In this document: in pieces, positions 20,800 to 33,150 of the stretch
Position numbering within the stretch: the stretch's first letter is position 1
Layout of the letters: the number at the start of each line of letters is the position of its first letter
From: Inonotus obliquus
Taxonomy: Eukaryota; Basidiomycota; Agaricomycetes; Hymenochaetales; Hymenochaetaceae
DNA: 64,000 bases
Assembly (NCBI GenBank): GCA_032164295.1
Contig: JAJHTX010000002.1
Span: forward strand, 3,472,001-3,536,000
Reading direction: 5' to 3'
Notes under the pieces: model-generated
What the model saw: only the letters and a program-made list of their open reading frames with translations
Database searches by the model: none
Told to the model about the DNA's origin: nothing
Translations under genes and position numbers: made by a program

Positions 20800-23749
20800 T
20801 AGTGCTCAAAAGGCACGAATCCAAGTCAACAGAGAGTGTGTTGATGATGGAAGGGACGGAACGCTTATAAGTAACTCGGAGTTGCTTTTACCTAACCTAA
20901 GCAGATTACGCCGCACCCTCGAATAATAGCGGGCACGATGTGGGGGGCTCCGAAAGTGACGTCGAGTGATGCCCGACTGGTGCGCTCCCAAATAAATCTG
21001 CAAGAGGATGTCTGCTGACCTTCGCATTGCCACCATTCCTAGGCCTCATGAGTCCGAAACAGCCTTATACGGTCATTGCGGTTTACACCCAATACCTTGT
21101 TACTGAGAAGAAGCTAGAAACGGATATACGGATGGTCCGTTTGAGCAGGAGTGCAACGTTGGTTGGAAAGTCGGAACGTTTGGATACAAAATAGAAAGTA
21201 TTACAACACGTGCGTAAATGCTCTTGATTTGATGTCAGTTGGGGACTTGACCCCCCACTAGCAGAAGGTACTCTCAACACTCAGCATTTCAGCTCAGGGC
21301 GTCTGGATTCTTTGAGTTATTTCTCTTCTCAAAGTCTCTCTCTCAAAACGGTATATGCTTTACTACTCTCAAATCATACCACGTTTATAAATAACAAGTC
21401 ATATTTTGAGAACGCAGGTCATGCCCAATGAGAACTCACCTTTTCTTTCGGAAAAACACCACCATGAAAAGCACGTTCTTTATTCCATAATCAAACAAGC
21501 GATACACGAAGGAATGGAAGAAAGCTGCCGTACGACAATCTCGTACGTGCCCACACACTTTTGAGCCCCAGAAATCTGATGTCCTTTCTCAAGCAGCGCT
21601 CAATACATTGACTACCGGAATAGTTACAGTCTCCAGTCAGATGAACCATGGCCGTTGCGGTTACCGACAACGTCGCACGCGCGTTTCGGAACGGAAAGAA
21701 AGCCGTTCGATGCTATGAATACATGAAGTAGTGGGACAACGTCCTGTCCTCACCCTCATCTCACTAGCGAGGGAAGCCGCTCCAAGGTAAATCCCCAAGC
21801 TCAGCATTCATCATTTCTCATTTCTGAAGATCCGAGTCACGTTGTTATTCAATGACAAACTATTAGTTGCTCCTTTTAGTGGTGTCCTTTCAGGAAGCGC
21901 GAGAATGCCAGAGTCATGATCCTTCCGCAACCCAAAGGATCATGAAGGCCGCCGTTGTGGTCCCCGATCTATTGTATCAGTTTATAAAAAGTCTTTGGAA
22001 ATTCGCATGAGGAGGATATGATCGCAAAGTTCGTCGCGGCAGTCAAAAGAAGAACAGGCTTCCACCATCAGAACATCGAGGGGTACTATGGATCAAAGCT
22101 TCTCCGCTGCCGACCTTCCGAGTCTGTCAGAAGAGCATCGTCTATAATAAAAGCTTAAGTGCGCAGTCTGGTGCACATTCCATCGTAATCTCGAGAGTTC
22201 CTTTTGCCAAAACACAACGCTAGAATCAATGATTGATGATGGTCCTTAAAAAGGACAATACCTTCTGTCTCGATTTTGTCTCGAAGATCAATCAGGTATC
22301 GCTGAGTCAAAGATAAGGCCGCCGAACACCAGTAGTTTTACATCACCTTAAGGGACTAGACACCCATCGAGTCGTTCGAGGCAGTAGAAGACCTACATAG
22401 TCCGAGAAGAGGGTGAAACGAGAACTTAGGAAGGAAGAGATACCGCGCAATATTGCCCATCCAGAAAGGGCTGGCTGTCTTGTCCAGTACGTCTTGATAG
22501 GAATAGTGGGCATGAGAATCTCCGCTCCATGCATAAGGATAACTGAACCACACATCATGGAATCGGCAAGGACAACAGCATTCCCTTTTCATCCTCTAAT
22601 TCAATCATGTTCAACCTTCTCTGTCAAACGAATGGATACCGGCAAGCAAATTCAGCTAATAAGCTCTGCGGGATGAGCCAAGTTATAGGTAAGGAAGCTC
22701 AACACGCACCTCCGGTAGACTAATACAAGATTGTACACATATGCGTCCTGATATTTTCCGCGGAAAGATAGGAGTATTCAATAACGCAGCTCATCTACTA
22801 CCGGACAACACAAAGAGCTAGTCAAGAGTGCCGAATACATCAAACTGAACGAATACATTACCACCTTATACTCACTGGCGTCGGTGTCTTTTAATAAACA
22901 AGCTTTGCTAAAGGACGATGAGTCAGAGCGAAGCATATCACATTGCCCATTCTCGTCCCACACACCATAGCGGGAAGCCCTCGCATCACTTCCATCAAAG
23001 TCCCCATATGAGTACGAGCGGTAAGTTTACATCATCCATAGATGAAGTCCTTCCTTGACAAGAGACAAGAGATTCAAGAGTGTCACGAGAGCACGAGAGG
23101 AAGTAAAGGAGGATAAACCATAGCATCGCCCCGACTTCGGTTCCTAGATGAATAACACGAAGGCAAAACAACAGTCTAAGTTACATCAGAGTGCATCATA
23201 AGTTGCCTTGACGGGTAGCGAGTTCAGTCACGAGTCTGTGAAGTAGGAAATCTTCGGTAAGTACGGGTGTAATCTCCACATAGTCTGGTCCCTAGATGCA
23301 CAACAGTAAGTGCAATGTGTTAAGCGCGTCTCTGGGTGGAGGATGTAGTCGACTTTGATAGGAGTATCGTTTTGTATTACAGGCCGGGCATCGAACTCTC
23401 CATCGGCGTTAGGGATCAATAATCACGGTAGCATTGGATTGATTGGGATTAGAAAATCGGGGACGGGAATGAAGGAGACGGAGGGAGGGAAGTGAACAAG
23501 TGAGAAAGAAGAAGAAAGTGAAAATTGTGCACGAAGTAAAAAATTTCCCTCCCATCCATCAATTTTCACCCAAACAGGAACTGGAATGCGCGTCTATTTA
23601 ATCTCAACTTTGATTAGCGCTACCGCTCACCGAGTCACTCCACCAACGGAACAGGACCGTTCAATTCTTTCTCTCCTCTCCCCTTCTTCGTCTTCACTCC
23701 AGCCAAGTACACCAACACCAAACCTGTCTGGTGTGAATGGACTGATGCG
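20800..23749. other. Gene-poor divergent region between EGT1 and the SRR1-like gene
   Basis: 2.95 kb, the longest non-coding stretch of the window. It must hold both promoters. Only small frames occur, such as a 23-codon ATG frame at 21648. A pyrimidine-rich leader precedes the SRR1-like start (about 23600-23700). I found no tRNA, transposon end or tandem repeat by eye. Long upstream regulatory DNA for EGT1, a non-coding RNA or a decayed gene are all possible. Confidence 0.5.
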
Positions 23750-25472
23750 ATGCAAACAAATACCGAAGGTTCAGGCTCCTCCTATTCCAATCCGGAGCCT
23801 GATGCTCAGGGATCGTTCACTCTTGTCACACGCAAAAACAAAAAGAATAGAAAGAATAGAAAGGGCATCAATCCAATAACGAAAAAGAAAATCACGCCTG
23901 AAGAAAAACTGGAAAAGACTTTGTCTGAAATGCGTTCAGACTCAAAGTGGTTAGAGTCATGTATTCGTGCGTTGATTATTTCTTTCTCTTTGTGTCTATC
24001 AGATATTAACCAAACTTTTCGTGTATTCTATTCTGTGTTCCGGTATTACAGACATCACCTGCGATGCAGTGGCGTCTCTCTCGGCCCCAGCAGAGATCCA
24101 GTCGGTTCTATGCCTCGGACTTGGCAGCCCGACTGGATCTGAACAGGCTCGCTTCCAGCTTTGCTTGCTCCTTGAGTTACGGGATACGATTCTTCCGGTA
24201 AGCCACCTCATACTTCCCCAACCCAACAACCCTCATATACATGGATCCCTTTCCTATTTTCATTTTTAATTTCATCTATCTCAAATCTCCACAGATCCTT
24301 CCCCTTTTCTCTGTCCCTTGCAGAGTTATCTGAGTGCTGACTTCGTTCCTATCATTATCATTTCATTCAGGACCAAGTAAGGATCGAGGCGTTCGATCCG
24401 GTATTCACGCGTGAGGACAAACAGCTCCTGTCATCGCTCGGTATTCAAATATCAAAAAACGACAAGGTAATTCAGCTCAACTCGAGATCCCCGCACACCT
24501 GTCGATTTCTTTAAAGTTTAACCTTTAAGCAAACGCCGGTCTTATCGGGCCACGTTTTTTTGATTCTCTTTTTTTCTGTTTTCTTTCTCCCTTCTTTATC
24601 TATTCTATCTTCTTTCCGGTCTTCTCGCTCGAATGATGTAACGTTTTTGCTGACCGTTGTACTCACCGTGCAACTGTAGCAAGGAAAGCATGACCTGGAA
24701 ATCGAAGGTTTAACGCTGGCGTATATGCCCCACTGCGACCGACAACTCTACGAGAACTTCCTCCGTACGAATTGCAGACCCGATTTACTTTCGAATTTCA
24801 TCCTTATTGGGAACGATCTGCGGGAATATGTCGAAAGGTGAGACATTTCTCCCACACATAGATACATCTTTTCTTTCTGTCTCAGGTCTCAATTTTGGTC
24901 TCAGGTTGCGTGTATCCCTTCCTTCTTGTCCTTGCTATCATTCACAGCTGACCACACTATTATTTGGCTTTTCTTCCGACCCTTCTCCTTTTCCCTTTCT
25001 TGTCCCTAAAACAATAAGGTTTCCGGCTGAGAAGCTAGGGAAGGAATGTCCCTGTATTTCTCGTCTAGGTACGTTTGCATTCAGATTATTTGACTTGTCT
25101 ATCGGGTATTCGCGGGACCCATCGACAACAACCATTAATCGCTTCCATTTCTGTGTCTTACTCATTTTTTTCTGGTTATTTATATGTTTATTTTATGTTT
25201 ATTTACCCGGTAACGCCATATACATATAGCTCCCTTACTCGCTTCTAAGCCCTTACCTCCACACTCCATATACCCCATCGCGTTCAGCAGCACCGCGGTC
25301 CAGCACATCAATACGGAGTCTTTAACGAAGTAAGTTCAGTTTGAAAATTTTACGTCCGTTTCACTTTGTTGGGACGGACAGCAGGAAACTAAACTCTCGT
25401 CTGATTCTCATTACTTACACCCTCACACCCTCACCACACACTTTGCGTTCTAGCGACTTTCTCCGTATATAA
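23750..25472 (+). CDS. SRR1-domain protein
   Basis: Seven exons: 23750..23966, 24052..24197, 24371..24466, 24680..24837, 25019..25068, 25230..25329 and 25454..25472; 261 aa. The SRR1-like domain shows SVLCLGLGSPTGSEQARFQLCLLLEL, IEAFDPVFTREDKQLLSSLG, LAYMPHCDRQLYENFLR and NFILIGNDLREYVERF. SRR1 proteins (plant SRR1, yeast Ber1) are linked to circadian/light signalling, haem synthesis or microtubules; their biochemistry is unclear. The N-terminus is a short Ser-rich then Lys/Arg-rich tail. Two choices are uncertain: the first donor (23967 versus 23961), and the end. A stop lies directly after ACGAAG at 25331, but the string is also a perfect GTAAGT donor, and splicing to 25454 gives a TNDFLRI tail resembling the family's usual FND ending, so I prefer that. 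Confidence 0.8.
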
Positions 25473-25650
25473 CCCAATTGGCCACAACGGACGTACGCGG
25501 TAGTATGGTAACATAGCAACATAGCAACAACTCATCTAGAGTTCATTTTGAAATATATAATATAATGAGTAACATAAATCTGTAACGTCGCGTATTCTAA
25601 AGAGTATAGTACTGTGGCGTGAAGAAAAGAAACGAGGGACCAATCCTAGA

Positions 25651-25673
25651 CGGACGAACGGACGGACGGACGA
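25651..25673. repeat. (ACGG)n microsatellite
   Basis: About five imperfect ACGG units in a row (cggacgaacggacgg...). Short tandem repeat in an intergenic region; likely variable between strains. Confidence 0.8.
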
Positions 25674-26134
25674 CTGGAAGAGTAAAAAAAAAGTTACTTT
25701 GAGAGAACTTGAAAATGGGACTTCTTGAATTGAGTTACCATGCCATGCCGTGAATAAAAAGTATGAAGTTAATCCGCATACGGAATCGGAAGACCGCTTG
25801 CTGGCTACTGGCTACGAAACTATACGACAGTAGTGAATCACTTGGAGCACGCCCAGTTTGCGTGGCGGAGGGCATGGCATTGGCACACACAGGACAACAA
25901 CCAAATTGAAAAAAAAAATATACTCACGGAGCTACTCTAATCCAGTTTAGTTTCGATTGTTGTGGCGTTATAATTGGAAGCAACACAGCACGGCACAGAC
26001 ACGAGGCTTGTACGAAAACAGTCGAAACGACGCTCTCATTCAAATATTTACCATCAGTACCGACAGGCACAAAGAAAAAACTACGAGAGCCATACTAGGT
26101 GGATCATATGCCATATAACTGTCACCCGAGATCA

Positions 26135-26168
26135 CAGAGAGGAGAGGAGAGAGAGGGAGAGGAGAGGG
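26135..26168 (+). repeat. Purine-only GA/GGA run
   Basis: A run of G and A only, with GAGAGGAGAG units, on the plus strand. It reads as a pyrimidine tract on the minus strand, in the 3' region of the gene at 26296-27183. Confidence 0.8.
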
Positions 26169-26295
26169 TAGAGACACGAACAAGAGATTCAAGTCAAGAA
26201 AAAACAAAGAACGAAATAATGAACAGGCATGCGGGCGACAATAAATTTACATTGCATAAACACGACCAAGGGTAGAGTAAGAAAATGAATAAAGA

Positions 26296-27183
26296 TCAGC
26301 AAGCTTGGTGGTAGGGACTATAAACAGTGGTCGATTCAGAATGGTAGTTCGAGTAAGGAAGTGGGTCCGCCTCGTAGGGGAAGAAATCATCAGAGCCGCG
26401 GTAGATATGCGGTTCGAATCGGTCTTGGGGAAGGGGGATGGAGGCGGGATCTACAAGGTTGAGAGACGTGCGCGAACGAGAGAATGGCGTTGAGACCGAT
26501 TCAGACTCGTCATCAGACGTATCCTCAATGGCATCCGGAACGGAGCTTTCTGAATCTTCTATGTCATGGTGATCAAATCGCGAATATAGACTAGGATCAG
26601 AAGCAAAACAACAAGCGTGGGAGTCGATTTTGTAGGGGCGGTTGAGCGGAGGATACGGTACAGGATATGGAACATTGATGCCGGGAGAGGATCGGGTGGC
26701 GAAGTCCTCGGAGTAAGACGAGCACAGAGACTCAGCATCTGCACGAGAGTGGGGATTCAGCTGCTCGGCATTAGCGTCGTCGATATTTACGGTTTTGATG
26801 TGCAAGACATCGTCATCTTCATCATCTCCGAGCGACTCAAGGATGGAGTCGAGCCATTGTTCTTCGGACACGCTCTCGTCCTCAGGAGGTGCCGCCACGG
26901 CGTTTCCAGGGTCAGGGAACAAGAAAGCAAACATGCCTTCGTCTATGTCTGAGTCCACCTCTTCGTCCTCAAAGTCAGGCTCCATGTCGCGCGGCGAATC
27001 TATTATGTCCGCAGAGTCCGCTGCAGGCGGAACTGCCTGGTCGAGCTGTGTATCTTGGATGTTGATAGAGTTTTTGAGCAGAACCCAGCGGTGGAGGCTG
27101 ATGTTGTCCCTGGCCCCGCTTGAGCACGCGTCACGCAGCTTCGAGCGGGCGAGGCTAGCAAAATTGGTGGCAAAGGACGTCAT
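26296..27183 (-). CDS. Unrecognised intronless acidic protein
   Basis: A single uninterrupted frame of 295 codons on the minus strand, ATG at 27183 and stop at 26296, the only long intronless gene in the window apart from the one at 48323. The first 45 residues are the most ordered-looking (SLARSKLRDACSSG, ISLHRWVLLKNSI), with tryptophan and basic residues. After that the protein is strongly acidic (DFEDEEVDSDIDEG, SLGDDEDDD) and Ser/Pro/Tyr-rich towards the end (NVPYPVPYPPLNRPYK). It has no membrane helix or signal peptide. I recall similar short-headed acidic proteins in mushrooms but cannot name the family. The acidic tail with Tyr/Pro repeats might be an activation or interaction region; this is a guess. 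Confidence 0.72.
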   Translation of the reverse strand: MTSFATNFASLARSKLRDACSSGARDNISLHRWVLLKNSINIQDTQLDQAVPPAADSADIIDSPRDMEPDFEDEEVDSDIDEGMFAFLFPDPGNAVAAPPEDESVSEEQWLDSILESLGDDEDDDVLHIKTVNIDDANAEQLNPHSRADAESLCSSYSEDFATRSSPGINVPYPVPYPPLNRPYKIDSHACCFASDPSLYSRFDHHDIEDSESSVPDAIEDTSDDESESVSTPFSRSRTSLNLVDPASIPLPQDRFEPHIYRGSDDFFPYEADPLPYSNYHSESTTVYSPYHQAC

Positions 27184-27869
27184 GGTGCCGGAGGCGGACT
27201 GGGGAACGAAACGAGCTAGAGTGCAACATGTTGAGAGTAAATATGGGTGGGGAGCGCTTGGCGAAAGGTAAAGTACTAACCTAATGTTGGATGCATGAGG
27301 ACCGAGTGCGTGTTGAACGCGTTATGAAAGTCAGAAGTGTATACGGAATACTCGTGCAGGCTCGAACAACAAGGATCCTGAGTTGGATGAGCGAGTTCTG
27401 CAAACCATGCTTGTTATTATAGAGCGCCCTGTCAACTGGGTGACGAGAGGCCGGGAGGAGAGAGAGAAGAGAGAGGAAGGATATGAGTTCGATTAGATAG
27501 CCATGGGAGATATGTTTGTCGGTAGGTGAAGGGGAGGAGACAAGGAAGGAGGGAGGGAGAGGTGTTCTTATACCGGAAAAGCGTGACACGGCGCGCTTCG
27601 GATGACTCGTCCTCATATCTAATCAGGGCAATTCCTTACCCTCTCAGTAACCCCGATTTGGTCATATAGGGTCATCACTAATTCACCTCACACGACATCC
27701 ATATTACAAATATTGCAATTTCATGCCATAATTGTGTGCTCAAAAATATTTAAAAAAAGGGACGAAAACGGCAGTAACAACAGAAGAAACCAGGATGGCG
27801 TAAGCATTGTGCAGACGACGCAACGCTTGCGCCGTAAGGCATATTACAACACTGATCGTCAGACTCGCA
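27184..27869. other. Intergenic region, CDC27 3' end to the acidic-protein gene
   Basis: About 690 bp. It contains the promoter and probable leader of the acidic-protein gene; on the minus strand a GTTAGT donor near 27283 and a CTCTAG acceptor near 27219 suggest a 5' UTR intron. A CT-rich tract (minus strand) lies at 27440-27560. No coding signal. Confidence 0.45.
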
Positions 27870-30754
27870 TCATCCCTCATCCATCATTGAGTCTCCGCCA
27901 ATAACGCTCTCGTCCTTCTCCGTCTCTAGCAGTCGCTTGATCTTGTTCACGTTCTTCGGAGCCATGTCCCGCGCCACAGCCAGCATCTGTGCTGCCTTCA
28001 TTTCGTCTCCGACTAGTCTGTACACCCGCGCAAGCTGAAACACAATGTTCATCTCTTCAGGCGCACAGTCACGCAACTTTTCAAGGTCCTCTATTGCCTC
28101 CTAACACCGCACCGCATCAGTCCGGTCCGATAATAGCAGTTGTCTCGACTCACCCTGTAACGCTTCAAAGTGATAAGCAATTTGGCACGTCGGTACCGTG
28201 CCAATGCGTTATCAGGAGCCAGTCCCACGGCCTGGTCAAACAAGGCAACTGCCTCGCTCTGGGCTCCTCGCCGTTCGAGAGCCTAGTATGAAGTCAGTAC
28301 GACGTAATCAAGCATCCGTTCAGATTCTCACCATGCCCACACACCCAAGCAACACCGCGTTCTGGGGGTGTATTGCAACAGCCCTGCGAAGGTGGAATTC
28401 CGCTAACCGAAGCTTGCTCATTCTTAGATAACACGACCCTAGACCATACCTGAAATTTAGATCGCAGATCATTAGTATTCGGAAAACTGTCGCGAAGAAA
28501 AGAAAGTTTGCATACCAGGCATTGTATGACCGAGGGTCAGCTTGGAGTGCCGACTGGTAGCAAATAACAGCCTTATCGACATCCTCCTCTGTTAACTCAT
28601 GCCCAATGAGTGTATACGCGTAAGCGTACGTGGGATCCAGCTGTGTCGCACGACGGAAGCATGTCAAGGCCTGAGAACGTTCCCTTTGCAGGGAGAAACA
28701 ATTTCCTACGGCTACCCAGGCTTGCGGTGATCGGGGATCAATGCTCATTAACTCCTGCGCAAGAAATGATAGCTTTGCATATCGTTCCAACTGCCACAAT
28801 GTTGTCGAATACAAGTCCATATCCCATGTTCGATGCGGATCTCTGTTACGAGCAAACTCAAAGAAGCGTTCCGCCTGGAGTGTTATCACATTAGCAACCG
28901 AGTAAACCGGACGCAGAACTATCAAACCTTAAGGTAATCCGTCTGTTCATAGCGTGCCCGCGCTATCATAGTAATGACAGAAAAGGTCTGCTGGTGGTTT
29001 CGGGGAAGCATGTCGATTTCCGCCAGACAGGCCTCGCAATCGTACATGGCTAACAGGCGAACACAACTCGCGAATAGTCGCATTAAGTCGTACACGTAAA
29101 TATCAGCCAGAGCCATGTTATAAGCGTCCTGCGCAGCTTGTTCCATCTCGGCAGTCCAAACTGGATTCGGTGATTCATCCGATCGGGAGGAACGAGTGTT
29201 ATTGGATTGGGGTGAATGAGAACCAATATCTCCTAAAGGGGCGTAATCTTCGTCCATTTCCGAGTCCGAGTTGGATTTAGTTCGTCTGTGTGCAATCCGC
29301 TTACGTTGGGGTGGATGCTTTATGAGCTGGTGTGAACATGCACTGTAACTCAATCCTGAATAATAGAAACCTCTTACCTTCACATTATGCGACTTCTGCT
29401 TTTCACCCGCAAGGCTATTGGACAGCAATCGTGCACTTCGCCTTGATGCCATCGAAGGGGGGGCCAGAGCCGCATTTTCACTCCTCCCGGATCTAGTGAC
29501 GGGCTGCTTGCCACGTATCGGAAGAGCGGTTCGAGGTGGATTAGGAGGTTTGGATGAGATGGGGATAGCAGACGCAAGTGCCGGGCGTGTGCGTGTCTTT
29601 TTCAAGCGAACATCTCCGCCGGCGCCCTGCTTTAACTTGTCCTTTTCCTGAGCCGTTTGTTTCGTGTGCGATCGGGGCTTCTTGGGTGCGGGGCCTGTCT
29701 CATCCGCGGACGATAGTGGCCGCGGGGGAACGCCAACAGCGGGGCGAGTGGTCTTTAATGGTGCGAGAATTGAGTTGTCGGGATAGTGAGAATCGTTTGT
29801 TCCGCTGAAATCAATCATTAGAAAATAAGTCTAGAGTACGAAACTTTGACACAAACATTGACTCGCGACCACTCGGTATTAGACCAATGCGAAAAGGCTG
29901 GGCGGGTGCCGCATCGGGTCGCCAACCAAACAATCCGTTTTGATCACTGGGTGCTGGTGTGAAGAAGCCAGAGCCACTAGTAACAGGTCCAATTGCCATA
30001 GGTTGCTTGGACGAAGAAGCGACGTTGGTGTAGAAATTTTCAGGACCTTGCTTCACCGGTTGTGGTCGGGAAGGGAACAATTCGCCAATTTCAGGAAATG
30101 ATCCTGTGTAGGTGAAGTTAGCACCTGAGAGAAGGCCACTTTGCAGGCTTCGTACCTGCGGCACAGAGGCCCTCGAATGCCTCCCATAGCATCGGATTTA
30201 GAGCAAGAGCGCGGCGAAAGCTCAACGCGGCCTTTTCTAATAGGTTCGCCTTCAGAGCTGCTTTTCCGACTTTGCAATATGTAACCGCTTCCTCCTGGAA
30301 AACGCGTGTTTCGCGTAATGGATTCATCGAAGCCCCTAGTTGAAATTGCTTAAAACACACAAGTTGCTACGGATATGTAGAGCCTGAGCTTACCACTAGG
30401 AGCATAACTGGTTCGCAAGCTCGCTTCAAGTGCTTCAGCAGCCTGACCGTGCTGACCAAGAGCGGTGTGACATTCCGCTTGAGATACGTAACAGGCCGCG
30501 CATGGCTCTTTCTGATAGGGCGGGCTGACAAGCCATAGTGCAGACTGCGTCTGTCCGCAACGCAAAAGTGCACATGAATATAAGTGAAGCGCGTCGTGAC
30601 ACTTGTTGTCTAGAGCGAAGTAGCGTTCGGCATAGAAGAGGGCGGAATTGGGAAGGTTTGCATCAAGGCAGGACCAGATAAGTGAGCGGAATCGGGCAGG
30701 AAGATGGGGTGCGATGCTCGAAGAAGCATCGGATGCTGCACCGGGCTGCTGCAT
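27870..30754 (-). CDS. CDC27: Anaphase-promoting complex subunit Cdc27 (APC3)
   Basis: Nine exons on the minus strand: 30754..30394, 30335..30156, 30103..29857, 29804..29378, 29326..28928, 28874..28516, 28449..28332, 28282..28154 and 28100..27870; 816 aa. Cdc27 is a TPR subunit of the APC/C ubiquitin ligase that docks Cdh1/Cdc20 activators in mitosis. The N-terminal TPR part shows NSALFYAERYFALD, HLYSCALLRCGQTQSALWL and ALSFRRALALNP. A low-complexity middle with EIGELFPSRP and a basic Ser/Pro region is typical. The C-terminal TPR superhelix has DLYSTTLWQLERYAKLSFLAQEL, SPQAWVAVGNCFSLQ, AYAYTLIGHE, YNAWYGLGSCYLRM and LARYRRAKLLITLKRY. Intron 30104-30155 was placed by its GCTAAC branch site, restoring the family's GSFPEI. 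The ATG at 30754 is the first in frame. Confidence 0.94.
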
Positions 30755-31141
30755 TTTGTATCTGGCGTGTCGGCGCGGTTCACGCGTAAAGCATGAGAAA
30801 GTGGTGGGACTACTGAGCTCGCGGAGTAGCAAGCAATAAAAATAGGAGAATTTGATGGCAAACAAGCCGCAAAGGGTGCTGTGGCAGACAGCGCGAGCAG
30901 CGTGTGGTTTGCAGGATGAGGCAGAAGGGTGGCCGACGGTGGGAGGAGAGAGGGTGACGGTTAGAGAACGACGATCTCATTTGCAACTTTGGTCAGTCAA
31001 CTCAACCAACGCGTCCTCTCGTTGCACGTGACGCGCATTTTTCTTCCGTCTCGCTCAGCTTCCGTTGAGTTCTTTACTGAGGTGCATACATTCTATGAGT
31101 TTTCCTTGTATTCTCGGCACTGCTACAACTATACATTGTTG
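30755..31141. other. Tandem intergenic region, CCT1 to CDC27
   Basis: 387 bp on a minus-strand tandem pair: CCT1 3' UTR then CDC27 promoter and leader. The minus strand is rich in C and T near 30930-30970. No other feature recognised. Confidence 0.45.
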
Positions 31142-33150
31142 TTAATGATCGTGGGGATCAGGCCTGTCCTTCTGCTCAGGGACACAGTGAATTGCATCGT
31201 CTATCCGAAGCAAGGATACAGCAGCCTCGAAAGCTGATTTTAGACTCCGCACTTTGCTGACCGTCGGCTCCAGTACTCCAGCCTTTACATTGTCCACTAC
31301 CTCTCCGTTTAGCAAGTCCAACCCGTATCGCGATAGTACTTTTTTAGGATCGCCGGCAGAAGCGTTTTGAGCGGCATTATGGTAGGCTCGAAGTTTGGCA
31401 ACTAAATCAGTCGAATCCTTCGCAGCGTTTACAGCCAGTGTCTTCGGGATCACTAGCAAAGCATTTGCGAACTCGGCGATAGCCAACTGTTCCCGAGATT
31501 CCTGATATCCGTCGAATCAGAGAAAGAGCACATAATGAAAGAAACCGCCGGGATCTCACCAGTGTCTGCGCAAAGTTCTCAAGGTAAATGCTTAAAGCTG
31601 TCTCCACGGCTCCACCACCGGGAACGACTGTCCCACTCTCAAGAGTACGTTTTATAATTGACAACGTGTCATGTAATGCCCGTTCCATCTCATCCAACAT
31701 ATAGTCGTTCGCGCCCCGCAACACAATTGACGCCGAGTTGACGACCTTGGTGCCCTTAACGAGAATCAGCTCGTCATCCGAGATTCTCTCTTGGCTAACT
31801 TCTTCTGCATAACCGAGGTTGCTCGCTTCAAACGTTTCCTCACCCTCCAGGTTGGCAAGACTGGAGACGAGCGTTGCGCCCGTTGCCTTTGCGATGCGAC
31901 GGAGGTCTTCCTTGCGACAACGACGGACCGCCATAGCACCTGCCTCGACAAACTCCTTCAGACAAAGGTCATCGATACCTTTGGTAGTGAGTATGACGTT
32001 GGCTCCCGATGCGAGAATCTTTCGGACACGTTCTAGAGTAATTTCATACTCACTACCCCAAAGAGTTAGTATCTACGAGAGGGGACCAAGGAAAAGAATT
32101 TACCGTCTTCGAATGTCTTCTAGTTGATTCGGATCGTCAATGACGATCTGAACTCCTAATTGCATTCGCTGCTTTTGTAAATTGATGTCTAAGCATGCTA
32201 TTTTTGCATTGAGGATTCGTGTCTTCATAGCTAAGGAAAGAATAGTTGAGCATGTAACTCCCATCGGGAGAGTAGAAAGCTACCTTGACTAGCAACAGTA
32301 CAGTTCAGAGCATATCCTTTTACGAAGAGCGATTCTCGTGCACTCTTGCCATGTGCCTTCAGTACGTTCACCGCCTTCACAGGGTACTTAGTCTCTCCGC
32401 GTGGGTTTGTTGTCTTTACCGCGAGCATTGCATCGACTGCCATGGGCGCAAAGAGATCATCGTCGCTTCAAGGAGTCAAATCAGTAAGCCGTAATCTATC
32501 GAATTTCATAACAGACGACTTACCTGCCAATAACTTTACTAGCCATACTAGTCTTCGCGGCATTTACAAGGGCCTCCCGTCCGAGAGAATCAACCTTAAT
32601 GCTAAGCTGTTCAACGAGGAACTTGCATGCCTCGCGACAAGCGTGCTTATAACCAGCGATAATCGTTGTAGGATGGATCTTCGCTTTGACAAGTTCGTTC
32701 GCGCGACGCAAAAGCTCAGCGGCGATGATCACAACCGATGTAGTACCATCTCCAACCTCCTTGTCTTGTTTCTGTGCCAAGTCAACGAAAATGCGTCCAG
32801 CAGGATGTTCAACCTCTAACAGGGAAAGAATAGTTGCCCCATCGTTTGAGATGGTCACTTCCTAAAGACAAACTACTATCAGAGAAACCATCTTGCACTT
32901 TGACATGAGATGCGCACTCCGATGTTATCCACGAGCATCTTATCCAAACCAAGCGGTCCGAGCGAGCTCTTGATGACATTCGCTATCGATTGTGCAGCGA
33001 TGACTTTCGAACGGACCAATCAGAATCCAACTAACCATAGCAGAACACACGGAATGAATGCGCACCATTTTGATCACGGACCTCCTGTCCGGACACTCTA
33101 CTCCCTCCAAAGAAGATTCCAGCATTGGGATCGCGCTGGAACATAGACAT
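31142..33150 (-). CDS. CCT1: T-complex protein 1 subunit alpha (CCT1/TCP1)
   Basis: Seven exons on the minus strand: 33150..33066, 33003..32918, 32861..32524, 32465..32284, 32230..32104, 32052..31560 and 31501..31142; 556 aa, the family's length. CCT1 is one of eight subunits of the cytosolic chaperonin TRiC, which folds actin and tubulin. Conserved ATPase motifs are present: [49 protein letters not shown] and [17 protein letters not shown]. Subunit alpha rather than another is supported by the start [11 protein letters not shown] with [10 protein letters not shown], and by [16 protein letters not shown] in the apical domain. Two nearby ATGs (33150 and 33144) are possible. All introns are canonical. 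Confidence 0.95.

Larger units (their letters stand above)
25473..26295. other. Convergent intergenic region with simple repeats
   Basis: About 820 bp between the SRR1-like gene and an unknown minus-strand gene. It is AT-rich near 25550-25600 and carries an ACGG microsatellite and a purine run, listed separately. No gene seen. Confidence 0.5.

Noticed and set aside
21648..21720. 23-codon ATG frame in the EGT1 upstream region
   Set aside because: It is too short to judge without conservation, and random ATG frames of this size are common.
26405..26420. GGTTCGAATC, like a tRNA B box
   Set aside because: It lies inside the coding frame of the acidic protein, and no acceptor stem, D arm or A box can be drawn around it.
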